Shown here piece by piece: positions 1-12,500 of a stretch of DNA of 64,000 nucleotides (position 1 is its first letter; every line of letters begins with the position of its first letter). A program made the position numbers and the translations under genes. Source of the DNA: Hofstenia miamia (Eukaryota; Xenacoelomorpha; Acoela); NCBI GenBank assembly GCA_004352715.1, contig SCFE01000076.1:1371204-1435203 (forward strand), written 5' to 3'. The notes beneath the pieces are model-generated. The model did not search any database. It had not been told where the DNA came from and worked only from the letters and a program-made list of their open reading frames with translations.

Positions 1-314
1 GTAAGGTACACATAATTAATTCCAGTTGAGCTGAGGTGGTGCCGTGGACTCAATCGTTGTTACAGAAGAAGAGGAGCTGTCTTGTGGAGATCGGCTTCGG
101 GCAGTAGCCCATGGAAGAACTGAAGAGGAAACATCATACGGCTCTGTCACCTAAACAGTGATAGTCAATACCCAATTATTAAATTAACATAACTAGTTAA
201 TAAGAGAGAAAGGTCTGATGGTTCAACAACTTGGTAACACCTCACCCGCAATTTACCGAGTACTCATTATCAGTAATTAGACACTGCGTAATAAGCTAGG
301 TGGAGGATGTTACA
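1..314 (-). repeat. Truncated LTR of the TGTARCATCC family
   Basis: The reverse complement begins TGTAACATCCTCCACC at 314 and aligns along its length with 13507-13832, 19840-20094 and the start of the complete solo LTR at 36448. Only about the first 314 bases are present because the window cuts it off. It interrupts the RNase H coding region of element A0, whose reading frame runs straight into the LTR. The target duplication cannot be checked because the other end lies outside the window. Confidence 0.85.
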
Positions 315-628
315 TTATCACCTGAGAATTTCTTGAGCCATGCTAAGCCACTATTATCTGTGTGGACCCTAAATTCCCATCTGATCAAAAAGTGTCTGAA
401 TTTCTTTATGCTCTCAATCAGTGCAATCATCTCTAGCTTTGTTGATCTGTAGTTCTCCTCACTTGGTTTCAGTTTATGGCTGAAAATCTGTATTGGCACT
501 TCCTTGTTCTTCATTTGCCCAAGTGTCACTCCAATTGCTTACTTACTGGCGTCACAATCAAGGATAAATGTTTCACTGTAGTTGGGCATATTCAATGAAG
601 GCAGCTTGGATAATTCTTCCTTTATATT
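315..628 (-). pseudogene. Ty3/Gypsy RNase H fragment (element A0)
   Basis: Minus-strand translation resembles the retroelement RNase H core: an F-S-H-K-L segment, then E-E-N-Y-R-S-T-K-L-E-M with the conserved acidic residue, and V-H-T-D-N near the end. It is the direct continuation of the RT at 629-1357 and is cut off after about 70 codons by the LTR at 1-314. The integrase that should follow is absent from the window. Non-functional; seen directly from homology with elements A and B here. Confidence 0.8.
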
Positions 629-1357
629 TTATAGTTCTTCCTGCTCCTTCCAAGTCAATATAAAGAGCACTGATTTTCTCAAAAGCTGTGTCATCTTGGC
701 AGTTTTTCCCACAATGTTGGGCATAAATGTTCTGTAGTGGTTAAAGAAACCCATTATTCTCTGTATGTCTTTTTTGTTGTTTGGCTTCTCTATCCTCTGA
801 ATCATGTCTCTTGCATTGTCTTTCATGCATATTTGCCCCTTCTTGATCACTTGTCCTAGGAATATGATCTTCTCCTTTAATATATCATATTTGTTTCCAT
901 TGATTCTTAAGCCTGCTTTTTCCAGGATTGATAGAGTTCTTTCCAGTTTCTCTAAGTGATCTTCTATTATGTTGCTTGTTATGATAGTATTGTCAATGTA
1001 TGCTTCACTCTTTCCTCCATTCTTTAATACTTTTGTTATGTACTTCTGGAACATTGCTTGTTCTTTACATAGACCAAAAGCCATGTATATCCATTTGTAC
1101 AAACCATATGGAGTTATAAGCACCATTTTTACAATATCTTCTTCTTCCATTCTAACTTGCCAATATGCTTTGCATAGATCTATTGATGTAAAATATTTAT
1201 GCTTACTTGCTTCACATAGCATATCTTTTATTCTAGGAAGTGGGTGCAAGTCCTTTTTTGTTACTTCATTCAGTTTCAGAAGTCTATGCATAATCTGTAT
1301 TTTTCTCATTGTTTCACAATTACCATTGGCGCCATGTATGGGCTTCTGCTGGGGCAA
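629..1357 (-). pseudogene. Ty3/Gypsy reverse transcriptase (element A0)
   Basis: A 242-codon open stretch covers much of the RT palm and thumb. Visible motifs are L-P-R-I-K-D-M-L, the block A motif IDLCKAYWQV with a catalytic aspartate, F-G-L, the YIDD box as Y-I-D-N, and the thumb motif R-I-M-G-F-F-N-H-Y-R. The second aspartate of YIDD is replaced by asparagine, which should abolish polymerisation. A stop-containing stretch upstream shows general decay. The family normally copies its RNA into cDNA in cytoplasmic particles; this copy is inactive. Confidence 0.88.
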
Positions 1358-2340
1358 ATTATATTGTTGTTGATTAATTTGTTGAGTATTCTATTGTACT
1401 TGTCCTTCAGCTGCTCTGGCACTCATCTTACTGGCAGTTTTATTAGATTGTTCATTGTTGTGATTATCTTATGTGTTTTGCCTATCACTTGGCCCATGCT
1501 TATTTCTCAGTAATTGAATATCCATTTGTGTCTCTCCAGCACCTCTCTGAGTTGTTGTAATTGTGTTTTGTTTAGGTGTTGATATTACTCCTCCAACAGA
1601 TCCAGTGTTTTATACTGGTCTTCTTCACTTGCTTTCATCCCTCTGCCCTTGAGTCATCTGTTGGCAATTTTTTGCTTCATCAATACTAACTATTCTCTTC
1701 ACTTTGAGTCTCCATTTTTGTCTACCTGGTGTTTTTGCTGGACTTGCCTTGAATCCTGCGTATAATCAACTTTGTTCATTGATGTCTTCAATTGTTTTCC
1801 AGATGGCTTTCATGCTGGACTTGACATACTTTCTGAGAATCCTTACATTTGTTCTCCTTATGTTGATGTTATGATTGGTAGAGTTTAGTATTGGTATTCT
1901 CCCTTTTCCATTTTTATGGCACACACACTTGATGGCATCAAGACTCTTTTCAAATTGATCCCTTTGTTATCATAGATCATTATCTCCACTGTGATCTCTT
2001 CTTCTGCTTTAATTTCATACATCCTCTACTGATACAGCTGCAGCTTTATGTCTTCTTCCAGTTCAAATACTATTGTTGATAGTTTTCCTTCTTGTTCTTC
2101 AATTTTGATTTCTTCTTCCCTCACTTAAATTGTTCTATTAGAATAATTTATTACATATCCATTCTTTGTTAGGAAGTTGTCACCTAGTATCAACTCATAT
2201 GGCAAAAAATTGTTGTGGGTGTCTATCACTACTAGTGATTGCTCAAAGGTTGTTTGCTATCCTGATTTTTACTGTGTCTAGCTCTCCTTTCATATCTATG
2301 TATTCTCTGGATGCATTGATTAGTCTTTTGTTTGATCATT
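1358..2340 (-). pseudogene. Degraded protease/RT N-terminal region (element A0)
   Basis: No long open frame survives. On the minus strand around 2130-2260, a translation matching the C-terminal part of the retropepsin region of element A is readable (L-P-Y-E-L-I-L-G-D-N-F-L). The rest up to the RT is scrambled by stops. The gag part is missing: the segment abuts the LTR-like block at 2350-2680. Confidence 0.65.
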
Positions 2341-2349
2341 CATTTTTTA

Positions 2350-2680
2350 TATTCATTTTTATATCAAACTATAAATAAAGAAAATACAAAGATAGAGTAG
2401 AAGTTGAAGCTAGATAAACTCTATTAACCATTCTCAACATGGTTTCTCAATTTATACAATTCAAGTTATTAACTGTCTTTGTTTACAATCAAAATCAATC
2501 AGAAGATAGTCATGTCATCAGTTTCCCTCACCATTGGCACTATTTGGGGGGACATGAAGACAGCTTTCATAAAACTAAACTAGAAATAGATCATTACGTC
2601 ATTCTGACGTCAGTGCAATTAAAATGAAAAATAATAATCATGAAAAAGCCCCCAGAGTGGAAGATTGCAAATTTAGTCTC
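2350..2680 (-). repeat. LTR copy, probably 3' LTR of element A
   Basis: The segment closely matches 34366-34713 on the same strand (shared stretches such as the one containing tagagtagaagttgaagcta). At 34713 the copy starts with TGTAGAGTCATTCAGGG, an LTR-like beginning; here that start is degraded. It directly follows the end of element A's ORF3 in minus-strand order, as a 3' LTR should. A0's pol begins on its other side. Assignment as an LTR rather than an internal repeat is inference. Confidence 0.6.
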
Positions 2681-2689
2681 AGCTGTTGC

Positions 2690-4430
2690 ACCCCACATGT
2701 ATTTCTTCATCATATCTTAAAAAATATTTATGTCCAACAGACAAATCCCTAATCAGTTACTTATCAGAATAATTGACATTTTACCAGTTGTACTGGTTGC
2801 CCCCCCCAGTTGGGCATAATATTTTCAAATTTATCCATTGCTTTTCTCATCTTCCAAGGTGATAATGGAGGAGTACATTTGTAAAGAATCCAGTTCTTAA
2901 CTTTCCATGTTAGAGGGCATAGAGCTATTTTGTTCAGAAGCCATCTTAGCAATAGTGTTTCTTGTGTCTTGATTCATGAGAAGGGTTAATTGTGAATCTC
3001 TCATTAAGTATATTGCAATAATCCAAATTGTTCCCCTCATGTAAATATCAGGCACATTTTACTCTGAGAATAACTTCTGTTGGAAGTTTTTCTTATCTTG
3101 AGTATCATACAAAAATTATATTTCTCATAACAATCTTTCTACCAATTGATGGTATTGTGATGCCAGGCTTTTGATATTAAGTTTGGGCCAATTGGACTCA
3201 GGGGTTTTATTGGCTTTTATTTCTGTCCAAATCTCCTGGATATCATTCAAGGTTTCAGTACTTTGAGAAAAGGCAAAGCTTACTCTCATATCAATTATAG
3301 TATACAAAGATGGTGTATGCACATCTGTTAACCCTAAAGTTTGTGATTGAAGGATATTGTCAATTATCAATTTCTGATCTACTGCTATTTGGTGAGATGG
3401 TATTTTCTGACATAACATTAAGTCAGTGAATAATAACTTAGTTACCAAAATGATATTTGTATGCTACATGGAAATCAGATAGTAGCTGGATCAAAATAAA
3501 ATAATAAAATTTTCCAGACAAAAATTTAAATTTTCCACAGCTTTGGGAGTGGTATCCTCATATTCCTCCCTTAGCACCATTACAAGTCAAATGTTTTCTA
3601 CCTTTGTGATTCTATAAGCAATTTCAATTTGCTCCATAATTCTTTTGTCTTGCACTTTGTTGACCCTGAAAAAATATATTACTAATAAGTTAGGGAAATC
3701 AATGTTGACACAGTCAAAACTACTGATAGTGCTACTGTTATTTAAGAATTGGCATATATTGTAAATCGTGAAATCCTCATTGAACAACATGTGGACAGTG
3801 CTTCTCCAGTACAAACAGCTAATTCCTTCAAGCATTTTGGAATCATAACAGATTATTGTGTTGATTTTCAGACAGCATTCAGCATCAATGACAAAGGGTA
3901 TCATATCAATTGAGCAATTTAATGTTTGTGTATTATAGGTCCATTGTAATTTATTTTGTGTCTCCTCAGAGATATTATCATGAACATAATGAATAGTGCA
4001 ATGTGTAGCTATAAAATATGGATGAAGAGTATCCTCTTCTACCTTTGATATCTTCTTTTTTCTATCTTCTGTCTTCCAGGAATGGACTGTTGATGTAACT
4101 GTGGAAGAACTAACAGAGGTTGGAGGGACTATTGAATCACTTATTGGGGATGTATTTACAATTTGTAATACACTAAATGGGGTATGAATAATTTGAGTTT
4201 TAAAAGTTTTATCAGTTGTTTGTGCCAGCTCTGCTTGCGCATGTGGAGATATGTTTCTCCACATGTAGTAGTGAGATGAGGACAGGGTTGTTGCTGTCTC
4301 CTCTCCTAATTGTGTTGCCCACACAGAATAGGAATCTCCTCAGCACCATCATGTCATCCTCTTTAATTTTCACAAGCCTCATTAAGCAGAGATATTTGTC
4401 TCGCATGCCTAGATGAGGTATCAGTACCAT
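2690..4430 (-). pseudogene. Unidentified ORF3 in env position (element A)
   Basis: Three minus-strand open segments (4430-4212, 4324-3587, 3448-3125) and a residual one (2952-2764) follow the integrase. They are collinear with 25759-24230 of element B: shared blocks include C-V-N-I-D-F-x-N-L-L, M-E-x-I-E-I and S-F-A-F-S-Q-S-T. I do not recognise the protein, and no signal peptide, furin site or clear membrane anchor of an envelope protein is visible. Compared with B, about 1.6 kb of the C-terminal part is missing. Frameshifts and stops make it non-functional. Conservation between diverged copies suggests it once encoded a useful protein. Confidence 0.6.
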
Positions 4431-4486
4431 CTCTGCTACCTTCCATCCTCCTTCTCACACTGTGGCATGTTGGAGGAGCTGGTGAC

Positions 4487-4873
4487 TCACGTTTTTTCTT
4501 CCTTATTGGTGTCATTCCTAAACAGATTTATAAGGTTAAGGTCCCAAATATTGGGATCATAAGGATGGTTTTCTTGGGCATGCCTCTGAGGCAATGCACA
4601 TTGATTACAATCAGTAATATTAACATCATTGTCATTAAAATCAGTATCAGTAAAATCTTCTTCAGCAAAATCAGTTAAATTATCATATGTTTCAAATACG
4701 TTGATACCATTGTCAACTAGTGTAAATTCACTGTTATCATCAATAATTAAATGCTCAATATCTTTGATGGCTCTTTTGAGCCTTTGAAAATGTACTGTTT
4801 TATCATTATTAAGTGTATAGGTGTTATGGTCAAGCACTTTCTCTATAATAAAAGGACCTTGCCAATTATTCAC
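4487..4873 (-). pseudogene. Integrase C-terminal region (element A)
   Basis: A 128-codon open segment starts with W-Q-G-P-F-I-I-E-K-V-L-D-H, the GPF-type module found at the C-terminal end of many Ty3/Gypsy integrases. An acidic, low-complexity tail follows, ending near D-L-N-L-I-N-L-F. Element B has the matching pair at 26501-26271 and 26063-25869. The frame break between this segment and the catalytic core (4984) marks decay. Confidence 0.78.
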
Positions 4874-4983
4874 TAATTTTCACACTTGATTGTGATTTGT
4901 AGTCACACAAGGTATATAAGAAAGACTTTGTCTCCTTGTTTATGAGGTTCCCCATATAATTTTTTATTAAATGTCTTCTTTTG

Positions 4984-5868
4984 TCATACACTTGACTGGT
5001 TTGTGTTATGACATACTGTCAAATGAATTTGTTGCATATCTCTCATCAAGTGGCATACATACTGTTCAACACTGGTATCAGAGTAGTTCAGAAACATCAT
5101 TGACATGGAAGTTAATGCCTCACGGCCAAACATGGCTTTAAACAGACTTACACCAATAGTGGAGTGGACAGATGTGTTATTAAAGGACTCTATACATTCT
5201 ATTACATGTCTCCAATTTCTTCCTGCAGCCTGAGATAATGCCCCTCTAATCAACTGTATAAGAGTCCTATTTAATCTTTCCACCAGGCCATTGGCCTGAG
5301 GGTGATAAGCTGTAGTAAAATCGTGTACCACTTCCAATTCTTTCATCAAGGCTTTCATTAAATTATTTTCAAACAGTGGACCATGATCAGAAATTAATTT
5401 ACACATTGGCCCATATTTCATGATCCATTCTTTAATGATTTTCTCAGCTATTCTTTTGACAAGTGTACTGTCCAATGGAACAATCTGAGCATATTTGGTG
5501 AAATGGTTGACCATTATGAGGAGGTACTGAAAACCTTCATCATTGCAGGATAATTGCTCCAAATCCATGTGTACAATTTCATTGGGGCTAGTTGCAACTC
5601 AACACTCCAGCTTGGGTCTTTGTTCTGGGAAATGACTGGGGTTATTGAGAAGACACTGCTCACATTTATCTATAATATCCATGATGGCTGATCTTATCCT
5701 GATTGTAACATAACATGAATTAAAAGTCTTCTTGGTTTGAATGATCCCAAGATGTCCCTTTTCATGCACTCATCTTACTAAATCTCATCAAAAATATTCT
5801 GGAATGGCAAGTCAGTTGTTTCAACTTTTAGCATATAGCAAACCCTTTTCAGTCATCTTCCAATTATA
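4984..5868 (-). pseudogene. Ty3/Gypsy integrase, zinc and catalytic domains (element A)
   Basis: The catalytic core is open over 194 codons (5568-4984). The DDE acidic residues are visible: aspartate in M-D-L-E, aspartate in ISDHGPLF and glutamate in NGLVERLNRTL. Upstream, 5868-5640 contains a histidine-rich stretch and a C-E-Q-C pair consistent with the HHCC zinc domain, but with an in-frame stop before the core. The enzyme would join element cDNA to host DNA in the nucleus. The core looks almost intact, but the protein as a whole is broken. Confidence 0.85.
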
Positions 5869-6600
5869 TCACTTGTAGTACCTATTAACTATAGGAGAAG
5901 TGGTGAAAAAAGGGATCTTCAATTCATTGCATTGTATCAGATAACACCTGATCATTTTGTTGATGTTTAATGATCTCATCACAGAAATTTCTTCATGTAT
6001 CATAATAGGCAGAATTGTTTTTCCATTTCTATCTGTGTTAATTTCTGGGATCAATTCATAATCAGTATGAGGAATAAATCCAAAAGGGATTTTCTCTCCA
6101 ACTGGCTTTTTTAGATCTCTTTCATAATTGGACAAGGCTGTCCAGTAGTCAGTGTTTAAATGTAGTTGGCCTGGACAATGCCTAATAGAAAAAGAGAAAT
6201 CATTCAGGTACTCTATCCATTGAGCCACTATATTGGACTTATCTCCAGAAAACTTTTTCAGCTACGCCAATGTGCTATTATCAGTACAAACAATAAATTT
6301 CGTCCTAATATGAAATAACAAAATTTTCTCAATGATTCCACTAAGGCCAACATTTCACATTTTGTGGCTACATAGTTCTTTTGGGCTGCTCTAAGTTTCC
6401 TACTGAAATATTGATCTGGACTTTCTCTCCCATTTATTTCCTGACTCAAGACACCACTAATTGTGACAGCACTGGCATCACAGTCCAATATAAAATCCTT
6501 GCTATAATTGGAAGTGTTTAATGATGGAATCTTTTTCAGTTCAAGCTTTATCTCTTCCAGGGTGTCTTGCTCATTCCACGTCTATTTAAATTCAGTGGAC
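5869..6600 (-). pseudogene. RNase H and connection to integrase (element A)
   Basis: The segment at 6488-6258 carries D-C-D-A-S and N-Y-V-A-T-K-C-E-M-L-A, which hold two of the RNase H acidic residues. The segment at 6228-5869 contains R-H-C-P-G-Q, the usual link between RNase H and integrase. The two lie in different frames. RNase H would degrade the RNA strand during reverse transcription. The order RT, RNase H, integrase is typical of Ty3/Gypsy and not of Copia. Confidence 0.8.
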
Positions 6601-7340
6601 TTTTTAAGTAAATTTGAAATAGTTTTTGTCTTGTCCACTAAGTCTGAAAGGAATATCCCACAGTAGTTCAAAAACCCCATTAACCATTGCACATCTTTGA
6701 GACTCTAGGGTGTTTCAATTTTTTCCAGAAAGTCCTTTGCATTTGTTTTGATAGAAATTTTTCCAAACTCAATGACCCTCTCTAGAAAAGTTACTTTTAA
6801 TCCAGCCTTTTGTAATAATCTCAGTGTACAAGTTAGTTTGTCCAGGTGTTCAGCAAAAGTGTTACTCACCACCAATATATCATCAATGTAGACTGATAAT
6901 CTGGGCTCAAGCATATTAGCTTTATCTTTCAACACTTTGGTTACATATCACTGAAAAGTTGCTGGAGCATTGCACAATCCAAAGGCCATATACTTCCATT
7001 CATAAAAACCATACAGCCTAATGAACACAGTTTTCAGAATATCTGAGGGCCACAGTGGCACCTGCCAATATGCCTTGCAGAAATCCAAGCAAGAGAAAAA
7101 TATATACTTACTAGCATCATATAAGAGATCTTTGATTCTTGGCAGCAGATACACATCTTTAACAGTAACATTGTTTAATTTGTGAAAGTCAATACAAAGT
7201 CTGTACTTTTCTCCTTGTCTGATGAAAACAGTTGGGGCAGCATAAGGACTGTTACTACTCTGAATAATTCCACTTTCAATCAAATCACTTAAGATTTTTT
7301 TGTATTCAGATTTAAGATTCTCTGGGACTCTCCATACTGG
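6601..7340 (-). pseudogene. Ty3/Gypsy reverse transcriptase (element A)
   Basis: Two open segments hold the RT. At 7283-6948: L-C-I-D-F-H-K-L-N, block A FSCLDFCKAYWQVP and F-G-L-C-N-A-P-A-T-F-Q. At 6935-6705: the catalytic box V-Y-I-D-D-I-L-V. All three active-site aspartates are present, unlike in A0 and B. A stop/frameshift near 6940 separates the two parts, so the copy is inactive. It is about 30% diverged at protein level from A0 by eye. Confidence 0.88.
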
Positions 7341-7343
7341 TAA

Positions 7344-8260
7344 TCAAATTGGTTTATCATTTTTTACTTCAATTGCATGTTCCTTGCCAATCACTTGGCC
7401 AACACTTATTGTGCCATAATTAGAGATCTCATGATGACTTTTTAATACAGAAATGTGCAATTGTTTTTCTTGTTGGTCTAAATGTGGATGAATATCTTGA
7501 GTAATGGGAGGTATCTTGACTAAACTGGATGGTTCATCTAAATCATGAATCACAGTACAAATTGCTAGACAGGAAATATTAATACTTTCAACTTGAATGG
7601 GCACACCTATTTTTTTTAATTGCAAAACATCAAATTGCGCAGGAAAATTGGATCCATTGAGAATTGTAATATAAGTTTTTCCAGCAGATACTTTGCATAG
7701 ATCAGGCAAGAATGAAATCCCTTTTAGGTATTTACCACATTGGCCTGTAATCATAACATCCCCATTGATGTTGGTCTCAGAAAAAACAGCAGCTCTCATG
7801 CAATGTTTTGCTTCTAATTTAACTGGTTCAATTAAATTGAATACTATCTCTGTTTCTGGGATCATGGCTAGTTGTGTAGCTTCTTGGTCTTTTATAGAGA
7901 TAGTATTGCTCTTATAATCAATAACACATGCATTTCTTTCTAGAAAATCATTTCCCAAAATGAGATCATAGGGGAGTTGGTGATTGGATGTATCTATCAC
8001 AATAAGATCCACTTCAAATGGTTCAGAGTGGATTTGCACTGCTGTGTTCCTCAACTTCCCTTTTAGAGAAATTTTATTTCCAGATGCATCTATGAGTTTC
8101 ATGGTTGAAGGATCCAAAAAGTCTCAGGTGACACATAATCCTTTACAGCATTCATCACTAATTATTGAAACAGCAGCTCTGGTATCAATTGTGGCATTAA
8201 TAATATGTCCATTTATTTCCACAGGAATCAAATTCTTACATATCAGATTCATGATGACAA
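7344..8260 (-). pseudogene. Retropepsin-like protease region (element A)
   Basis: The 257-codon open segment 8117-7344 contains L-P-Y-D-L-I-L-G-N-D-F-L, the second conserved motif of retroviral-type aspartic proteases. The active-site loop lies just upstream (about 8190-8160), in line after one stop codon. It reads D-T-R-A where the family has D-T-G-A, so the catalytic triad is damaged. Element B keeps D-T-G-A. The protease would release gag and pol products in the particle. Confidence 0.8.
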
Positions 8261-9500
8261 GAATGTCCCATGCATGTTTTGAAGGAGTCAGTGCTCCATT
8301 TAATTTAAATTCTGCAAAGTTATTAACTCATCATCCATTAAATCAACTAAATTCTCCATGGAAGATGCAGGTGGCTCTTCCATAATAAATAGCTCCCCAT
8401 CAGCAATTAATTGTATCTTTGCATGACAGTTGGACTTCAGATGGGGGCCATATCAAATTCTTTTCTAAATTACATTTTCATAGACTTATTTGAATCAGAT
8501 TTTGTCCTAACTCCAGATAAATCAGTGACATTTTTGTCAATCTGATTGGAGTTATGTATCATATATACCACACTAATCGCCTTCCAAATAATCTCATGCA
8601 AGTCTTCTTCTGGATCACATTTTACTTCTAATTGATTTTGGATAGAAGAAGGAAGCCTCAACTAATATACAAAAAGAGATTGTGCAGAGAGTATTCAGCA
8701 GACAAACTACTCAGTCAAAACAGACTTTCCACTTGGGTTATGTAGTTTCTAATGTCATCACCTCATTTGAATGACATATCACAAAGTAAGGTTTTATATT
8801 GATGCTTAATATGTGGGGCTCAATAATGATCTACAAAGAAACCCACTAACAACTGATTATAAGCTAAGCCACTAAGATACAATGGAAACTGTGGATTCTT
8901 GGGAATTCTTATACTGTTTCATGGTGAGTTCAAATAAGAAAAACCACTCATTGAATGACTGAGACACAGCATCAATTTGTCCTGTAAATTTAGGGAGTAC
9001 AGAGTGCTTACTTGTATTTCCCCCTTCAATTCAGGAGGAAGAATAGACTTTTGGTATCATGGTTGACTGCTTAGATTTTGACATTCATTTGAAGAGGGCT
9101 TACATCACTGACATGCTCTTTCATAGTAGGTACAACAGTTGTATTCACAGGATCAGTAATAAAGGAAACATAACAGGTTTGAGGCATAGCCACAGTAGCT
9201 AGAGTGGACACATTAGTAAGAGCAGACTGTGCAAATGTAGGGTGACAGTTAGGAGATGAGGTACAGAGTGAGGTGGAATTCAGAGGCAATGTAATTACAG
9301 GTACCTCTGGTGGACAATGTGTGTTTAGGGGATTCCTGATTGAACCATCTGAGCAAACTGATGAGTAATTCTCTCAGGAAGATCTTCCAAGGCCTCAGTA
9401 GTAAGGTAATGGACAGAGGAGGTTACATTGGGACACTGAGTTCTCATAACACCCAATTACTATTTTCCACATGAAAATGAAGTGATTCTATTAGATGCCA
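8261..9500 (-). pseudogene. Degraded gag (element A)
   Basis: Minus-strand pieces at 9289-9071 and 8661-8470 are collinear with element B gag at 32463-31326 (for example the threonine/valine/proline-rich stretch and the A-I-S-V-V-Y-M / A-I-S-I-V-N-M pair). The N-terminus appears to start M-A-S-N near 9499. A C/H pattern with H-L-K-S-N-C near 8430 may be the remnant of the zinc knuckle. Stops throughout. Gag would form the particle shell. Confidence 0.6.
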
Positions 9501-12500
9501 TTGAGTGATAAAATATTTTTGACAAAATGAAAATGAGAAAATTACTTTTTAGACAATTTGTTTAGACCAAAGTGAGAATTTTTGATTTTTAGGATTTAGG
9601 CAAACTGATATTTTTGATGACAAATTTCACTTAGGGTGTGTTTTTTGTAACAATGTTTAAACATGCAACACCATGTTTTAAGGAAAACAATTCATAGACC
9701 AAAAACCCAAATATTTCAAATGAAAAATGATGTGTTATTTGCATTAGAGCATGTTTCTAACCGTGTTAATATTGATCAAAACAAATATGCAAGAGGTGGA
9801 AAACAACAATTTCTTTAGCAATTGTGTATAAATTGTAAAAGCACACATTACACAACAACTCTGAGTGATGAAGTTCTTAAGCCATGTTTCCTCTAACAAT
9901 GTTTATTCATGCAACAAGGAATATAATTCATAGAAGCAAAACTCATTTCAATGTGTTGATATCCAAACACAAAGTGGAGAAACTTAAACACTATAGTCAC
10001 CTGAAATAGACGCACATTTTCAAAAACAAGGTAGAAATATATGCCAAAGCATATGAAATATACCATTGATAAATCAATAAAAATTGAAATGTCTGATATA
10101 CATGACAAAGGCAAGTTCTTTCACCAATACCAAATAAAAAAAATGGAATAAATATTTGCCATGCTTAGGAATTACATATGAAACAAACGTATTGTATATG
10201 AGCTGTTTTTTGTGCAGACCAAGTTGTTATGTAGAACTTCACCACATCTAGGGAAATTTCACAGAAGTATCACCATTTATTTTTTGTAGTTGACATGGGA
10301 AATCACGACGCATAAACTTGTTATCCAGATTATTCAGTACATTGTAAGCTAATGTATCAATAATAGTAATGCATTAATTCATTTTTCCAAAGTTACCCAT
10401 GTTTCCATGTTGAACTTATCATTCTAAATGCATAAAATATTTGAAATAGGTAAACAAAACTAGTTAATGGCATATTATTCAGACACAAAAAATCCAAATG
10501 CATGGTAATTAGAAGACAAGTTGCTAAAAATTTTGAAATACAAACGTCATTTAAGTAAGCTGATGTATTCATAATAATAATACATTAAGGCACCATCCAA
10601 GTTACTTGTATGCCCAAAACACTGTTTCATTTATACACAACAAATTAAGAGATTCAAAAAAGTCATCATTTATTCATTTGTAAGGTAAGTTGGTAAACAA
10701 AGTTAGTTAATTTGATCTTTTAACATTCATAATGAAAAATCCACTCAAGTTCACTACTCTGATAACTATTAGCACCTTCAATCTCTTGCATGTCAAGATG
10801 ATTATTTGATAAACAAAATCTTTTAAAGTGAAAACATCTTTAATTGGGGTGAAAAATGCTTTAAATTATGTGTTCATCATTAAAAACTGAAACCACATAT
10901 TACTATGAAATGTTAAGTAAAATAGAAAAAAAACAAAGAAATTTTGAAAACATCAGCACTATTTTAAAAATTAATTCTATTTACTAATTATTTATTGTAA
11001 ATTTTTTGGTAAATTTTTTTTTTCAAGTTAATTATTTTGTTAATTTATTTTTTCTTGCAATTCATTTCTTTGCTGAGAGATTTGAATTATAGATATTGAC
11101 AAAAAACAAATTACTGTTAAAAAGCATCTGACACTTTAATCAATGGAAAGATGAATTTATCACAATAATGTCAATACATATTCTTTCCCAACATCAAATT
11201 ACTTGTTACCAGTTGTGAAGGAGTTGGCATTTTAATGCAATGAAGGAAGAAATTCTTTTTACAGTTTTTGCTATTGTTTTTTCATTTTGTAATTTAGTTT
11301 CTTTTCACATTGCATTGATAATATAGGTAGTATTTTCATTTTGCAAATTAAGTCTCACCAGGAAATTTTTATTGACATTAAACATGTACAAGAAATCATT
11401 TTTCACTTAATCATATTATTTAATTGTAAAATAACTTACCCATGCTGGAGAAATTCAACCATTCTTGACTCAATCTCTGTAAAAACCTGAACAATGCGTT
11501 ACATTTTGCAACTTGGACAAATAATATCAGTAGATTTATTTAATTAAAAACACAAATGTATAGAGTTTACACAAATGCTACAAAACATTATGCTTATTCC
11601 ATCAATATATGATTGTGACACAGGTTTATACATTGGATTTTGTTTTTTCATGACAGTGCTTTGTTTTACACCATATCTCAGCATCAAGGAAATTTATCAA
11701 ATATGGGTGGTAGTGTGTGTCCAACAAATTGAGGTTCTAAAATATTGATGTGTACCATTAAAACATGATTTCCACCATATATCTCACGTTTATAGTATGC
11801 ATTGGTTGTTGTGTTTGGATATATCTTTCCATAAAATCCTAGCATATTTCCATAATTAGTATGATATTTGTTATTGAAATTATAACAAGATTTATATTGC
11901 CAAATAAATTACCACACAATCCATGTAAAAATTAAACAATGTTTTTGTCTCACTTGAGAATTTTGCTGATTTTTCATTAAATATATAATTCCATCACTAA
12001 AAATTTTCTGCAAAGTTTCCTTTCTTTGCAATGAATGGTTGGCATACTAATAAGCTTTTGTTGTTTTAGCAAATTATTGACGTGTTACTAGATATAATGA
12101 TCAGATGCACACCCACATCCCCTAGTAATTATTGAATTTATATCTATTTACATGGTGGCTCAAATATATCTGATCTAGCATTGTAATTCATTTAACCCTC
12201 CAAGGCTTTATGTGTTTAATTATGGCATATATTTCATTTTTTCATGGTGAATGATTGACACAATAGAAAGCCATGCTATGTGTTATAAATTTAATTATTA
12301 GTATGAAATGCATTGGTACATCTGATCACTAAGGCCTCTAACATGAAAATTAATCAATATCACTCTGTTGTATGATGGTATGATTATATCTCCAATTTCT
12401 ATTGAAGTTTGATTAACCATGCTTTGCTAATATTTGCACTATATGTTATGCATATTCACAAGATGGAATTATAGTAATGACCAAATGTTATAACAAATAT

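Noticed and set aside
969-1513. Plus-strand open frames opposite the A0 reverse transcriptase
   Set aside because: Shadows of the minus-strand RT; no motif of their own. The same applies to plus-strand frames at 7693, 8385, 28477, 29478, 30091, 31003 and 35564-36110.
2690-4430. Retroviral envelope gene for ORF3
   Set aside because: Position fits, but I see no signal peptide, cleavage site, fusion segment or membrane anchor.
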